Origin: Opitutia bacterium | GTDB lineage: Bacteria > Verrucomicrobiota > Verrucomicrobiia > Opitutales > Opitutaceae | Direction: 5' to 3' | Length of the DNA stretch: 58,552 bases | NCBI GenBank assembly: GCA_016217595.1 | Contig: JACRHS010000026.1 | Span: 1-58,552 of the forward strand | Shown here: positions 47,209 to 55,889 of the stretch, piece by piece | How positions within the stretch are numbered: position 1 is the first letter of the stretch | Layout: the number at the start of each line of letters is the position of its first letter | Notes under the pieces: generated by a model | The model's input: only the letters and a program-made list of their open reading frames with translations | Databases searched by the model: none | What the model was told of the DNA's origin: nothing | Program-made: the position numbers and the translations under genes

Positions 47209-48024
47209 CTATTTCTTCTCAGGGCTGGCTGCTTTCTCGGGCGTATCCGGCATCACCACCGGGATTCCGATCTCGACTTTGCCTTCGCGCGCGATGGGGG
47301 CGGTGACGGATTGCGGGCGCGTTGTCTCGCGCCCGAAGTATGGCGCGCCACTGTTGATCAATGCGGGAATGACTTCGGCGAGTGTGCCGCAATTCGAGGG
47401 CGTGCTCATTTTGGCCATCCAGAGCAGCTTTCTCTTTTTCTGCTGGAACTCGGCGTAATCGTAGGCCGTGACGATGACGAAATAGCGGTCGTCACGTGTA
47501 GCTTCGATGATGTCCTGTCGCTCGAAACCCGCGCCGAGGGTCTTGAAGGTGTTGCCGGCGACGAGCGCCTGCATGTCACTTTGATCCCAAAAGATCTTCG
47601 CATCGGGTTCATCCCTATCCGTGGGATCGTCGTCGATGCGCGGATTCAAATACCCCCAGGAGAAAACGAGGAGCAACGACGGGGCAGGCGTCGTGGGGCC
47701 TTTGACGAGATAATGCTGCCCGGCCAGCGCTCTCGCGAGCTGGCGGGCAATGGGCAGCATCGGGGGGCTCTTTTGCCCCGCGACCTGCGCACCCCTTTCG
47801 TTATAGCCCCTCAGAACCGGATAGTAATAAGCCGGGTGCGCTTGTGTGGGTGGGGGGACTTTCCGGCCTTCAGGCGTAAAATCGACGACGATGTTCACTT
47901 CGGTGTCTTGCGGCGGAGTGAAAAGTCCTGCGGAAAGCGGCGCGGCAAGTGCGAAGGCGAGCGCCGCCCACCGGATGGGGAATGACAAGGAGTGCAACAT
48001 GGCGGGGAAGATACTGGTTTTCAT
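47209..48024 (-). CDS. Secreted protein of unknown function
   Basis: Up to 271 residues; the second ATG (48000, MLHSLSFPIRWAALAFALAAP) gives a better signal peptide and may be the true start. The mature part begins near LFTPPQDTEVNIVVDFTPEG. It has LLLVFSWGYLNPRIDD and YFVIVTAYDYAEFQQKKRKLLWMAKMS, suggesting mixed alpha/beta sequence, and a charged C-terminus. The pattern resembles anonymous planctomycete/verrucomicrobial exported proteins, but I do not recognise a family. It lies inside the arginine cluster yet points the other way. Confidence 0.65.
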   Translation of the reverse strand: MKTSIFPAMLHSLSFPIRWAALAFALAAPLSAGLFTPPQDTEVNIVVDFTPEGRKVPPPTQAHPAYYYPVLRGYNERGAQVAGQKSPPMLPIARQLARALAGQHYLVKGPTTPAPSLLLVFSWGYLNPRIDDDPTDRDEPDAKIFWDQSDMQALVAGNTFKTLGAGFERQDIIEATRDDRYFVIVTAYDYAEFQQKKRKLLWMAKMSTPSNCGTLAEVIPALINSGAPYFGRETTRPQSVTAPIAREGKVEIGIPVVMPDTPEKAASPEKK

Positions 48025-48255
48025 AGCTGGGTTGAGGCCGGGCTATCGCGCAAACCATGCCAAGTAACGGGAAGAACTGTAAGATGCTGAAAAGGAATCG
48101 GAATATTCGTTTTATTGGGGGTGGAGCGAAGGCGTGCGAATGGCGAGCTGGTTATAAAGCCCCACTTTCCGCGGGCGGCAAACCGTCGTTTGGGGGCAGG
48201 CGCTAACAACCGGGTGTCCGTCGCAGGGGCGATCCGCAGGTGATCGAACGCAGCG

Positions 48256-48738
48256 TTACTCCAGGATGTAGCTGAAGCGATTGGCTGCCACCTGGCGGAA
48301 ATGTCCGGAGGTCAGGTCGCCGTCGTCGATTTTCGCATCAATGGCGCGCATGACTTCATCGCTAACGGTGACATTGACGGTGGCAATGGCGGCCACCGCG
48401 CCGAAGTTATTGTAATCCCAGTTCCAATTGCCCCCGAGAGAATTTTTCAGGCGCCAGAAATCGTCGCGAATCTCACCCGACATGCCGGGGGGCACGACGC
48501 CGCTGCCGGCGTTGCCGGGCCACGCGCCGTTTTTCAAGGCGTAGGTTTCAAACGCTTGGGTGAGCGTGCGCAGATCGCTGATGAATCGATTATTTCGGGC
48601 GACCTGCTGGACGCGTTGGAAAGCCGGAATGGCGAGCGCGGCCAACAACCCGATAATCACGACAACGATCATGATCTCAACGAGGGTAAATCCGCGTAAA
48701 GATCGTCTGATGGACGAGGGGGAGCAGGGAGAGGACAT
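48256..48738 (-). CDS. Type IV prepilin-like / pseudopilin protein
   Basis: 160 residues. Residues 11-40 carry the class III signal RRSLRGFTLVEIMIVVVIIG, cleaved after the Gly by a prepilin peptidase and then N-methylated on Phe; Glu5 of the mature protein is present. The short basic leader (15 residues before the Gly) is normal. The rest has a helix (RVQQVARNNRFISDLRTL), and a small C-terminal domain with DDFWRLKNSLGGNWNWDYN. A single pseudopilin with no secretion genes nearby; the matching peptidase is at 56405-57322. In Opitutaceae many such orphan pseudopilins are found. Confidence 0.9.
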   Translation of the reverse strand: MSSPCSPSSIRRSLRGFTLVEIMIVVVIIGLLAALAIPAFQRVQQVARNNRFISDLRTLTQAFETYALKNGAWPGNAGSGVVPPGMSGEIRDDFWRLKNSLGGNWNWDYNNFGAVAAIATVNVTVSDEVMRAIDAKIDDGDLTSGHFRQVAANRFSYILE

Positions 48739-48795
48739 GACGGGAGGGCTGACATGATATGATGAATAATATTCGAATCGGACTGTTTCAGCATA

Positions 48796-48822
48796 GCGGT
48801 TGCAGTGGCCTTCAGCAACCGC
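48796..48822. promoter_or_regulatory. Hairpin in the prepilin/argG divergent region
   Basis: GCGGTTGC (48796-48803), 11-base loop, GCAACCGC (48815-48822): perfect 8-bp inverted repeat between two divergent genes, without U-tract. It may be a protein site or a fold in the argG leader. Confidence 0.35.
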
Positions 48823-48940
48823 CCAAAGGTAAACGGCCGGTGAAACGACGCATGTCGCCCGATCTCTCTGCGAGTTCTGCCAGCGCCGGATTTGCTTTGC
48901 GCGGGGCGGCTCCTTGGCTCATCAAATCTCCCTCTACGCT

Positions 48941-50167
48941 ATGAAAATCGTGCTCGCATACTCGGGGGGCCTCGACACCTCCGTCATCGTCAAGTGGCTG
49001 AAGGAAACCTACGACGCGGAGATCGTCACGTTCGCCGCCGACATCGGCCAGGAGGAGGAGCTGAAAGGCCTTCCGCAAAAGGCCAAGAAGACCGGCGCGT
49101 CCAAGCATTACACGCTGGATCTCGTCGAGGAATTCGCCCGCGACTTCATTTACCCGATGATCCGCGCCAACGCGATCTACGAGAGCCAGTATTATCTCGG
49201 CACCTCGATCGCGCGCCCGCTCATCGCCAAGGCGCAGATCGAAATCGCCAAGAAGGAAAAGGCCGACACCGTCGCGCACGGCGCCACGGGCAAGGGCAAT
49301 GACCAGTGCCGTTTCGAGCTCACCTACATGGCGCTCGCGCCGCACCTCCAGATCATCGCCCCCTGGAAAATCGAGGCCTATCGCGAGCTCTTCCCCGGCC
49401 GCGCCGAGATGATCGCCTACTGCGCGGAGCACAAGATCCCCGTCGAGGCCTCGCTCAAGAAGCCGTATTCGATGGATCGCAACCTGCTCCACATCTCCTA
49501 CGAGGCGGGCATTCTCGAAGACCCGTGGTTCGACCCGACGACCAAGGAGAACAAGGGCATGTTCAAACTCTCCGTCTCGCCCGAAGACGCGCCCGACAAG
49601 GCTGAGTACGTCGAACTCGATTTCGAGCAGGGCAACTGCGTCGCGGTCAATGGCCGGAAGCTCACGCCCGCCGGCGTGCTGAAGGCGTTGAACAAGCTCG
49701 GCGGCAAGCACGGCATCGGCCGCGTCGATCTCGTGGAAAACCGCTTCGTCGGCATGAAGTCCCGCGGCGTGTACGAGACGCCCGGCGGCACGATCTTGAT
49801 GCAGGCGCACCGGCAGGTGGAGTCGCTCACGATGGACCGCGAGGTGCTGCACATGCGCGACGGGCTGATTCCGAAATACGCCGAGCTCGTGTACAACGGC
49901 TTCTGGTTCGCTCCCGAGCGCGAGGCGCTGCAGGCGCTCGTCGACGAGAGCCAGAAATTCGTCACCGGCACCGTGCGGTTGAAGCTCTACAAGGGCAACA
50001 TCATCACCTGCGGTCGCAAGTCGAAGTACTCGCTTTACGACGACAAGATCGCGTCGATGGAAGGCGTGAAGAGCTGGTACAACCAGAGCGACGCGACCGG
50101 CTTCATCCGCCTCAACGGCCTGCGGCTGCGCGCGCGCAACCTCGCGCAAGGCGGCCCGAAGGTCTGA
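48941..50167 (+). CDS. argG: Argininosuccinate synthase
   Basis: 408 residues from the ATG at 48941 ([17 protein letters not shown], the PP-loop). Joins citrulline and aspartate with [39 protein letters not shown] and [19 protein letters not shown], cited in part, are family hallmarks. Nine in-frame codons upstream look non-conserved. A strong terminator follows. argH is not adjacent. Confidence 0.97.
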   Translation: MKIVLAYSGGLDTSVIVKWLKETYDAEIVTFAADIGQEEELKGLPQKAKKTGASKHYTLDLVEEFARDFIYPMIRANAIYESQYYLGTSIARPLIAKAQIEIAKKEKADTVAHGATGKGNDQCRFELTYMALAPHLQIIAPWKIEAYRELFPGRAEMIAYCAEHKIPVEASLKKPYSMDRNLLHISYEAGILEDPWFDPTTKENKGMFKLSVSPEDAPDKAEYVELDFEQGNCVAVNGRKLTPAGVLKALNKLGGKHGIGRVDLVENRFVGMKSRGVYETPGGTILMQAHRQVESLTMDREVLHMRDGLIPKYAELVYNGFWFAPEREALQALVDESQKFVTGTVRLKLYKGNIITCGRKSKYSLYDDKIASMEGVKSWYNQSDATGFIRLNGLRLRARNLAQGGPKV

Positions 50168-50198
50168 GCCGGGCGGCTTTCGCCATCCGCATCATTTC

Positions 50199-50223
50199 AG
50201 CCGCGCTTCGGCGCGGCTTTTTT
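50199..50223 (+). terminator. Rho-independent terminator after argG
   Basis: AGCCGCGC (50199-50206), UUCG-type loop TTCG, GCGCGGCT (50211-50218), then a T-run. It is 31 bases after the argG stop. The stable tetraloop makes this a textbook terminator. Confidence 0.95.
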
Positions 50224-50240
50224 ACGCCCTGATGGCACCG

Positions 50241-50268
50241 CCAATTGCGCGACATGTCGCGCAATTGG
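50241..50268. repeat. Perfect 28-bp palindrome
   Basis: CCAATTGCGCGACA (50241-50254) is followed directly by its exact reverse complement TGTCGCGCAATTGG (50255-50268), without a spacer. It sits between the argG terminator (18 bases before) and the lacI-type stop (50 bases after) in a convergent gap. There is no U-tract. A protein-binding site, a bidirectional terminator stem, or a recombination-related site are all possible. Confidence 0.9.
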
Positions 50269-50318
50269 GGTTCAGCCATAGCCGCGGAGGTGACACGGCG
50301 TGCGCTCGGAGCGCTTTG

Positions 50319-51422
50319 TTACTCCAGCGCGCCGAGCAGTTCGGACACGGGGGCGCCGACGGAGCGCACGGTCACGCCGTCGTACCATTTGCCTTCGACG
50401 AGCATGCGCAGCGGGGTGTCGGGAACGCCGCGTTCGCCCGCTTGAAAGATACTGATCAACAGCTCCACGGCGCGCGCACCGATGATGCGCTCCTGTTGAT
50501 CGATGCCGGCCCAACCGGGTTGTTGCATGCGCGAGAGCGTGGCCACGCTCACATCGTCGGGCACTTTCAAACCGAGTTCGTTCAGCCAGGGAATCGTCTC
50601 CGAGAAGGTGGTGATGATCGCCTCCGGGCGGTGCGTGCGAAACCATTTGCCAAAACGTTCCTGCCACTGGGCCTTGTTGGCCGGTTCGTCGCGACCTTCG
50701 ATCAGGAAGAGCGGCACGCGTTGGGTGGTGAGCAGTGCGTTTTGGAAAACGTGAAAGGGCGACTCGAAGTGATGCACCGTGCGCTTCAGGGTGTCGCTCG
50801 CGCTGGCCATGCCGATGCGGCGGTGGCCGAGCTGGAGCAGGCGGCGCAGGCAGAGCAGGGTGGAGGCGTGCTGGTCGTTCACCGCCACGTGCAGGCGCGG
50901 CTCGGCGAGCGAGTAGCCGATGCTCACGCAAGCGAAGGAGCTCAGGTCGAGCGCGAGCTGGGTGTTGGCGAGCGCCTGGGGCGCGAAGAGCAGGCCGCGA
51001 ATGTTGCGGGCGAGCAGCACTTCGCGGGCGCGTTTGGGCGTCATGCCGCGTTCGCGCAGCCAGAATTCCTCCAGGCGGAAACCCATGCTTTCGGCATAGG
51101 TGCGCGCGCCCTCGAAAAAGCCGGCGATATGCGGCAGGGCGAGGCAGTCGCCGCGCACCGGAAAATTGTTGATCCAAGCGAGCGTCGAGCGGTAGGCCGG
51201 CGGGCGTTGCTTGCGTCGGTAGCTGCTGAGCGCCGAGAGCATCGGGTCGGGCGTGTAGCCGAGGCGATCGGCGATGGCGCGGATGCGCTGGCGTTTCTCG
51301 GCGGAAACGTAGGTCTCGTTGCTGAGTGCACGCCAGGCGGTGGACACGTGTACGCCGGCTTCGCGGGCGACATCCTTCAGGGTCACGCGGGGAAGTGCGG
51401 AAGGCTGAGATTGCGGCTCCAT
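50319..51422 (-). CDS. LacI-family transcriptional regulator
   Basis: 367 residues starting MEPQSQPSALPRVTLKDVAR. The LacI helix-turn-helix is VTLKDVAREAGVHVSTAWRAL, followed by the hinge (RIRAIADRLGYTPDPMLSAL) and a periplasmic-binding-protein-like sensor domain (about 65-360). The upstream open frame (21 more residues) is not conserved in style and covers the likely operator. It is divergent from a Gfo/Idh oxidoreductase and uxaC, which it probably represses in the absence of a uronate or related sugar. Effector not known. Confidence 0.9.
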   Translation of the reverse strand: MEPQSQPSALPRVTLKDVAREAGVHVSTAWRALSNETYVSAEKRQRIRAIADRLGYTPDPMLSALSSYRRKQRPPAYRSTLAWINNFPVRGDCLALPHIAGFFEGARTYAESMGFRLEEFWLRERGMTPKRAREVLLARNIRGLLFAPQALANTQLALDLSSFACVSIGYSLAEPRLHVAVNDQHASTLLCLRRLLQLGHRRIGMASASDTLKRTVHHFESPFHVFQNALLTTQRVPLFLIEGRDEPANKAQWQERFGKWFRTHRPEAIITTFSETIPWLNELGLKVPDDVSVATLSRMQQPGWAGIDQQERIIGARAVELLISIFQAGERGVPDTPLRMLVEGKWYDGVTVRSVGAPVSELLGALE

Positions 51423-51440
51423 GAAAAAGTTTGCAGAAGC

Positions 51441-51489
51441 TCGCCGTCGCGCCGGCGAAAGGCAAGATTTCGCATTCATCGCCATGCGA
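51441..51489. promoter_or_regulatory. Two inverted repeats in the lacI-type/oxidoreductase promoter gap
   Basis: TCGCCG (51441-51446) with CGGCGA (51453-51458), and TCGCAT (51470-51475) with ATGCGA (51484-51489). Both share the outer TCGC/GCGA, and their centres are exactly 30 bp apart, about three helical turns. The location between regulator and target genes fits paired LacI-type operators, though the spacers (6 and 8 bases) differ. Confidence 0.4.
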
Positions 51490-51531
51490 TTTTCCTCCCC
51501 AGTCCCGCGGTTGTCGGGCAGTTAGGTGACG

Positions 51532-52689
51532 ATGAAAAAAGTCCGTCTTGGCCTCATCGGTATCGGCAATATGGGCACTTTGCATGCGAACAGCGTGCTC
51601 GCCGGCAAGGTGCCGCGGCTGGAGCTCGCCGCAGTGGTCGATCAAGATCCCGCCCGGCGCGCGCGGTTCGCCGGAGTGACGGGTTTCGCCACGGCTGAGG
51701 AGTTGTTCGCCTCGGGCACAGTCGACGCCGTGCTCATCGCCACGCCGCATTATAGTCACACCTCGGTGGGCATCGCGGCGTTGCAGGCCGGGCTGCACGT
51801 GCTGGTGGAAAAACCCATTTCCGTGCACAAGGCCGATGCCGAGCGGTTGCTCGCGGCGCACACGAACAAAAAGCAGGTGTTCGCGGCGGTGTTTAATCAG
51901 CGCACCGATCTCTATTACCGAAAAATCCGCCAGCTCATCCAGTGCGGCGAGCTCGGGACGCTCCGACGCGTCAACTGGATCATCACCGATTGGTTTCGCC
52001 CTGAAATCTACTACGCGAGCGGCGGCTGGCGGGCCACGTGGGCGCACGAGGGCGGCGGGGTGTTGCTCAATCAGTGCCCGCACAATCTCGATCTGTTGCA
52101 ATGGCTGTGCGGCATGCCGGAGCGCGTGCGCGCGCACTGTCGTTTTGGCCAGCACCACAAGATCGAGGTCGAAGACGAGGTCACCGCTTACCTCGAGTTT
52201 CCAGGTGGCGCGTCGGGCGTGTTCATCGCCACCACCGGCGAGGCGCCCGGCACCAACCGCCTCGAAATCACCGGCGACCGCGGCAAGATCGTATACGAGA
52301 GCGATCAGATCAAATTTACCCGCAACGAAGTGCCGACGGCGGAGTTTTCGCGTACCACCCCCGAGGCGTTTGCCAAGCCCGACACGTGGGACGTCTCCAT
52401 TCCGGTGAAGGGCCACGGCGGGCAGCACAACGAGATCCTCGCCAATTTCGCCGACGCCATCCTCGACGGCGTGCCGTTGATCGCACCCGCCGCCGAGGGC
52501 ATCCACTCAGTTGAGCTCGCCAACGCCATGCTCTACTCCACGTGGACCGACGCCACCGTCGAGCTGCCGCTCGATGGCAAGCGTTACGCCCGCGCGCTGC
52601 AGCGGAAGATCGCCGCCTCGAAGTTCAAAAAACCGCGCCCCGCCGTCGCCGCCCGTGCCAGCGGTTTCGCGCAATCCTTCGGACGCTGA
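51532..52689 (+). CDS. Gfo/Idh/MocA-family oxidoreductase
   Basis: 385 residues from the ATG at 51532; a GTG 6 bases earlier is an alternative. The NAD(P)-binding motif is GLIGIGNMGTLHANSVLAG, the catalytic-domain EKP signature is HVLVEKPISVHKADAERL, and HEGGGVLLNQCPHNLDLLQW holds the catalytic His. These enzymes oxidise or reduce sugar-derived alcohols and acids; the substrate is unknown. A uronate-related substrate is suggested by uxaC 77 bases downstream. The divergent LacI regulator likely controls the pair. Confidence 0.88.
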   Translation: MKKVRLGLIGIGNMGTLHANSVLAGKVPRLELAAVVDQDPARRARFAGVTGFATAEELFASGTVDAVLIATPHYSHTSVGIAALQAGLHVLVEKPISVHKADAERLLAAHTNKKQVFAAVFNQRTDLYYRKIRQLIQCGELGTLRRVNWIITDWFRPEIYYASGGWRATWAHEGGGVLLNQCPHNLDLLQWLCGMPERVRAHCRFGQHHKIEVEDEVTAYLEFPGGASGVFIATTGEAPGTNRLEITGDRGKIVYESDQIKFTRNEVPTAEFSRTTPEAFAKPDTWDVSIPVKGHGGQHNEILANFADAILDGVPLIAPAAEGIHSVELANAMLYSTWTDATVELPLDGKRYARALQRKIAASKFKKPRPAVAARASGFAQSFGR

Positions 52690-52766
52690 CCGTCCGCGGC
52701 GGTGGCTTTCGCTTTCTTTTCCAGTCTTCCTTATCCACTTCTCCCAACCCTCCACACCCAACGCTC

Positions 52767-54263
52767 ATGGCCACACCCGCATTTCTCCACGACGATTTTC
52801 TGCTCACGACCAAATGGGCCCGCCTGCTCTACCACGAACACGCCGCGCCGCAGCCGATCTTCGACTACCACTGCCATCTGCCGCCCGATGAGATCGCGAA
52901 AAACCGGCAGTTCGAAAACCTCTTTCAAATCTGGCTCGCGGGCGATCACTACAAATGGCGCGCGCTGCGTTCCAATGGCGTGCCGGAGGATCTCATCACG
53001 CTGAAAACCACCAGCGATTACGACAAGTTCCTCGCCTACGCGAAGACCGTTCCGTACACGCTGCGCAATCCCCTCTACCACTGGTCGCACCTCGAACTGC
53101 GCCGCTATTTCGGCATCGACGACGTCATCAACGAGCGGACTGCGCCGAAAATTTGGGAGCGCGCCAACGCCAAGCTGCGCACTCCGGCGCTCTCGACGCA
53201 CGGCATCCTGACCAAGTTCAAAGTCGCCGTCGTGTGCACCACCGACGATCCAGTCGACAGCCTCGAACACCACGCTGCCATCGCGAAAAGCGATCTGACC
53301 ACGCGCGTTTATCCGACCTTCCGTCCCGACAAAGCGCTGCTGGTGGACAAGCCGGCCGCGTTCAACGCCTGGTGTGACCAACTCGCCGCGCGCGCAGGCA
53401 TCGACGTCAAGGATCTCGCCGCGCTGCTCACGGCGCTCGATCAGCGTCACGCGGCTTTTCACGCGATCGGCGCCCGGGTGTCGGACCACGGCTTGGAATA
53501 CGTCCCGGCCGAGGATTGCACCGAGGCGGAAGCCGCCGCGATCTTCGCCCAGGCGCGCGCCGGCCGTGCCGCCACGCCCGAGCAGTGGGCCAAGTTTGCC
53601 TCGTTCCTGATGTTGTTCTTCGGCCGGCTCGACGCTGCGCGCGGTTGGACGAAGCAGCTTCACCTCGGCGCGCTGCGCAACAACAACAGCCGCCTGCTCA
53701 GACGCCTTGGCGCCGACGCCGGCGTCGATTCCATCGGCGATTTCCCGCAGGCGCGGTCGTTGTCGCGTTACCTCGACCGGCTCGACAGCGAGAATCAGCT
53801 CCCGAAGGTCGTGCTCTATAATATCAACCCCGCCGACAATTACGTGCTCGCGACGATGATTGGCAATTTCCAGGGCGAGACGGTGGCGGGCAAGGTCCAG
53901 TTCGGCAGCGGCTGGTGGTTCCTCGATCAAAAAGAAGGCATGGAGTGGCAGATCAACGCCCTCTCGCAGCTCGGCCTGCTGAGCCGGTTCGTCGGCATGC
54001 TCACCGATTCGCGCAGCTTCCTCAGCTACGTGCGGCACGAGTATTTCCGCCGCACGCTCTGCAGCATGCTCGGCGCGGACATCGAGGCCGGGCTCATCCC
54101 CGCCGACCGCGCGCTCGTCGGCGGCATGGTGGAGAACATCTGCTACGGCAATGCCGACCGGTATTTCGGTCTGGAGGTTGGCCGCTTCGGCACCAAACCC
54201 GTCGCCAAAAAATCCGCCGCGAAAAAGCCCGCGCCGAAAAAAGCGGCGAAGCGCCGCCGCTGA
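52767..54263 (+). CDS. uxaC: Uronate isomerase with a basic tail
   Basis: 498 residues. UxaC interconverts D-glucuronate/D-fructuronate and D-galacturonate/D-tagaturonate. Amidohydrolase-type metal motif FDYHCHLPPDEIA, followed by VVCTTDDPVDSLEHH, AARGWTKQLHLGALRNNN and FYNINPADNY-like VLYNINPADN, are diagnostic. The last about 20 residues form a Lys/Ala/Pro-rich tail (KKSAAKKPAPKKAAKRRR) that other uronate isomerases do not have. The start chosen is the ATG of MATPAFLHDDFLL; longer frames overlap the oxidoreductase. It ends 1 base before the convergent olsA-like stop. Confidence 0.94.
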   Translation: MATPAFLHDDFLLTTKWARLLYHEHAAPQPIFDYHCHLPPDEIAKNRQFENLFQIWLAGDHYKWRALRSNGVPEDLITLKTTSDYDKFLAYAKTVPYTLRNPLYHWSHLELRRYFGIDDVINERTAPKIWERANAKLRTPALSTHGILTKFKVAVVCTTDDPVDSLEHHAAIAKSDLTTRVYPTFRPDKALLVDKPAAFNAWCDQLAARAGIDVKDLAALLTALDQRHAAFHAIGARVSDHGLEYVPAEDCTEAEAAAIFAQARAGRAATPEQWAKFASFLMLFFGRLDAARGWTKQLHLGALRNNNSRLLRRLGADAGVDSIGDFPQARSLSRYLDRLDSENQLPKVVLYNINPADNYVLATMIGNFQGETVAGKVQFGSGWWFLDQKEGMEWQINALSQLGLLSRFVGMLTDSRSFLSYVRHEYFRRTLCSMLGADIEAGLIPADRALVGGMVENICYGNADRYFGLEVGRFGTKPVAKKSAAKKPAPKKAAKRRR

Positions 54264-54264
54264 A

Positions 54265-55047
54265 TCAGCCGGCGTTTTCAGTCTGCACCGCCACGCTTGG
54301 CAGCGTGGCGTGCAGCGCGCTCACCCGGGCCTGGAGCTCGGCGGCGAGTAGCTTGCGATCTTCGTTGCCCGGCACGGGTTCGCCCCAGGCGACGTGGGCA
54401 TCGATGCGTTGCAGCGTCAGCAGATTGGCCAGATGCGGGGCGAGCGTCATGTCGCCCCACCAGCAGACTTCCTGCGCGGCGGAGTGTCCGGGCGGCACGA
54501 GGTAGCCGACGGCAGTCGGCTGCACGGGCCAGCGCCCGCGCGCGGCGGGTTCGAGGAGCGACGCTTTGAACGGCAACACGCTGCTGCCATCGCTGCTGGT
54601 GCCTTCGAGGAAGAGCACGACGCCGAGCCCCTCGGCGAGCGCGGGCGCGATCTCGTCGGCCACGCGGGCGACATCGCTGCGGCGCTTGCGGTCGATGAAG
54701 CGCGTCCCCGCCAGTTGCGCAAACCAGCCGAAGATCGGCCAGCCGCGCACTTCGCTTTTGGCAACAAACACCACGGGCGCGGCGGCGGAGAGCACCATGA
54801 TGTCGACGTAGCTGACGTGGTTGGACACCACCATCGTGCCCGGGGCCGGGCGGCCGGTGGCGTGGCGGTGGATGCCGAGCACGCGCAGGAGACTGCGGCA
54901 GGTGCGTTGCAACCAGTGTGCGCGGGCGGCGAGGCTGCGGCGGTTGCGCGGATCGCAGGCGTAGATGGCGGCGAAATAGGCGAGGGTGCCGGACATGGCC
55001 CCGAAGCGCCAGGCCCCGCGCAGGAATCGGATCGGTGCGGACTCCAC
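54265..55047 (-). CDS. 1-acyl-glycerophosphate/lyso-ornithine lipid acyltransferase (PlsC/OlsA type)
   Basis: 260 residues. A hydrophobic N-terminus (about 17-29) leads to the acyltransferase motif NHVSYVDIMVLSAA (HX4D) and FLEGTSSDGSSVLPFK. It lies 7 bases after an OlsB-like gene, so it is likely OlsA, which acylates lyso-ornithine lipid to ornithine lipid, though a phosphatidate-forming PlsC role cannot be excluded. It converges with uxaC with 1 base between stop codons. Confidence 0.85.
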   Translation of the reverse strand: MESAPIRFLRGAWRFGAMSGTLAYFAAIYACDPRNRRSLAARAHWLQRTCRSLLRVLGIHRHATGRPAPGTMVVSNHVSYVDIMVLSAAAPVVFVAKSEVRGWPIFGWFAQLAGTRFIDRKRRSDVARVADEIAPALAEGLGVVLFLEGTSSDGSSVLPFKASLLEPAARGRWPVQPTAVGYLVPPGHSAAQEVCWWGDMTLAPHLANLLTLQRIDAHVAWGEPVPGNEDRKLLAAELQARVSALHATLPSVAVQTENAG

Positions 55048-55054
55048 GGCGCGT

Positions 55055-55795
55055 TCAGGTGAAATATTTGCGCAGCACGCGCTCGGGCAGCGCGTCGAGA
55101 TCGACCCAGGTCAGAAAATCGATGGTGCGGAATTCGCGGTCGATCGCGGGTTCGCCGCAGATCTTCACGCCGATGGCGAGGTAGGCGCGCATCAGGCGTG
55201 GGATGGGCGTGGGCGCGGCGGGGCCGCTTTGCGGAGAGCAACGCCACGCCGGGTTGGGCTGGGTGCGCCATTGCGGATCGGCCAGATTCGTTTGCGCCAG
55301 CTGGCCGTAAACGGCGAGCCCGGCGGCTTCGTCTTGCGACGTGATCGAGCTGCAACCGACCAGATAACGGGCGCCGCGATCGCGGGCATATTGCGCGATG
55401 CCTTTCCACAGCAGGCCGAGCACGGTCTGGTTGCGGTGCGCGGCGCCGACGCAGGCGCGGCCGAGCTCAACCATCTGGGGTCGCACGGACTCGAAGGGCT
55501 TAAAATCGAACTCCCGCTCGCTGTAATAACCGAGGTGCGCCGCGGCCGCGGGGCCGGTTTGCAGGCGATACGTGCCGACCACGGCGCCGGTGGCGCGTTC
55601 CAGCACAAGCAGGTGGTCGCACACGTCGTCGAATTGATCGGAGTCGTAGCCGTTGGCGGCGGCGCTCGCGAGGCCTTCGTTGAGCTCCAGATTGAATACT
55701 TCGTAGCGCAACCGTTGCGCGGCCCGCAGTTCGGCGGGCTGCGCGGAGAGCCGCAGCTCATAGTGTTCGGTGAGGGCGCTGATGGCAGGCTTCAT
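55055..55795 (-). CDS. OlsB-like N-acyltransferase (ornithine lipid biosynthesis)
   Basis: 246 residues in a GNAT-type (Acetyltransf_5-like) fold. Motifs AAQRLRYEVFNLELNEGL, DQFDDVCDHLLVLERATG and VVGTYRLQTGPAA, with FVELGR-like MVELGRACVGAAHRN, fit OlsB, which puts a 3-hydroxyacyl group from ACP on ornithine. The start is ATG at 55795, preceding MKPAISALTEHYEL. It is 94 bases after a TPR gene and 7 before the OlsA-like gene. Close alternatives are hemolysin-type putative acyltransferases. Confidence 0.85.
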   Translation of the reverse strand: MKPAISALTEHYELRLSAQPAELRAAQRLRYEVFNLELNEGLASAAANGYDSDQFDDVCDHLLVLERATGAVVGTYRLQTGPAAAAHLGYYSEREFDFKPFESVRPQMVELGRACVGAAHRNQTVLGLLWKGIAQYARDRGARYLVGCSSITSQDEAAGLAVYGQLAQTNLADPQWRTQPNPAWRCSPQSGPAAPTPIPRLMRAYLAIGVKICGEPAIDREFRTIDFLTWVDLDALPERVLRKYFT

Positions 55796-55889
55796 GCGGC
55801 GAAGGGGCGAGAAAAGGGGAGAAAGGACTCCACGGCAAGCGCGCGAATGTGACATTTCCGTGCTGTCATCGCGGTGCTGGTCGGCACGC

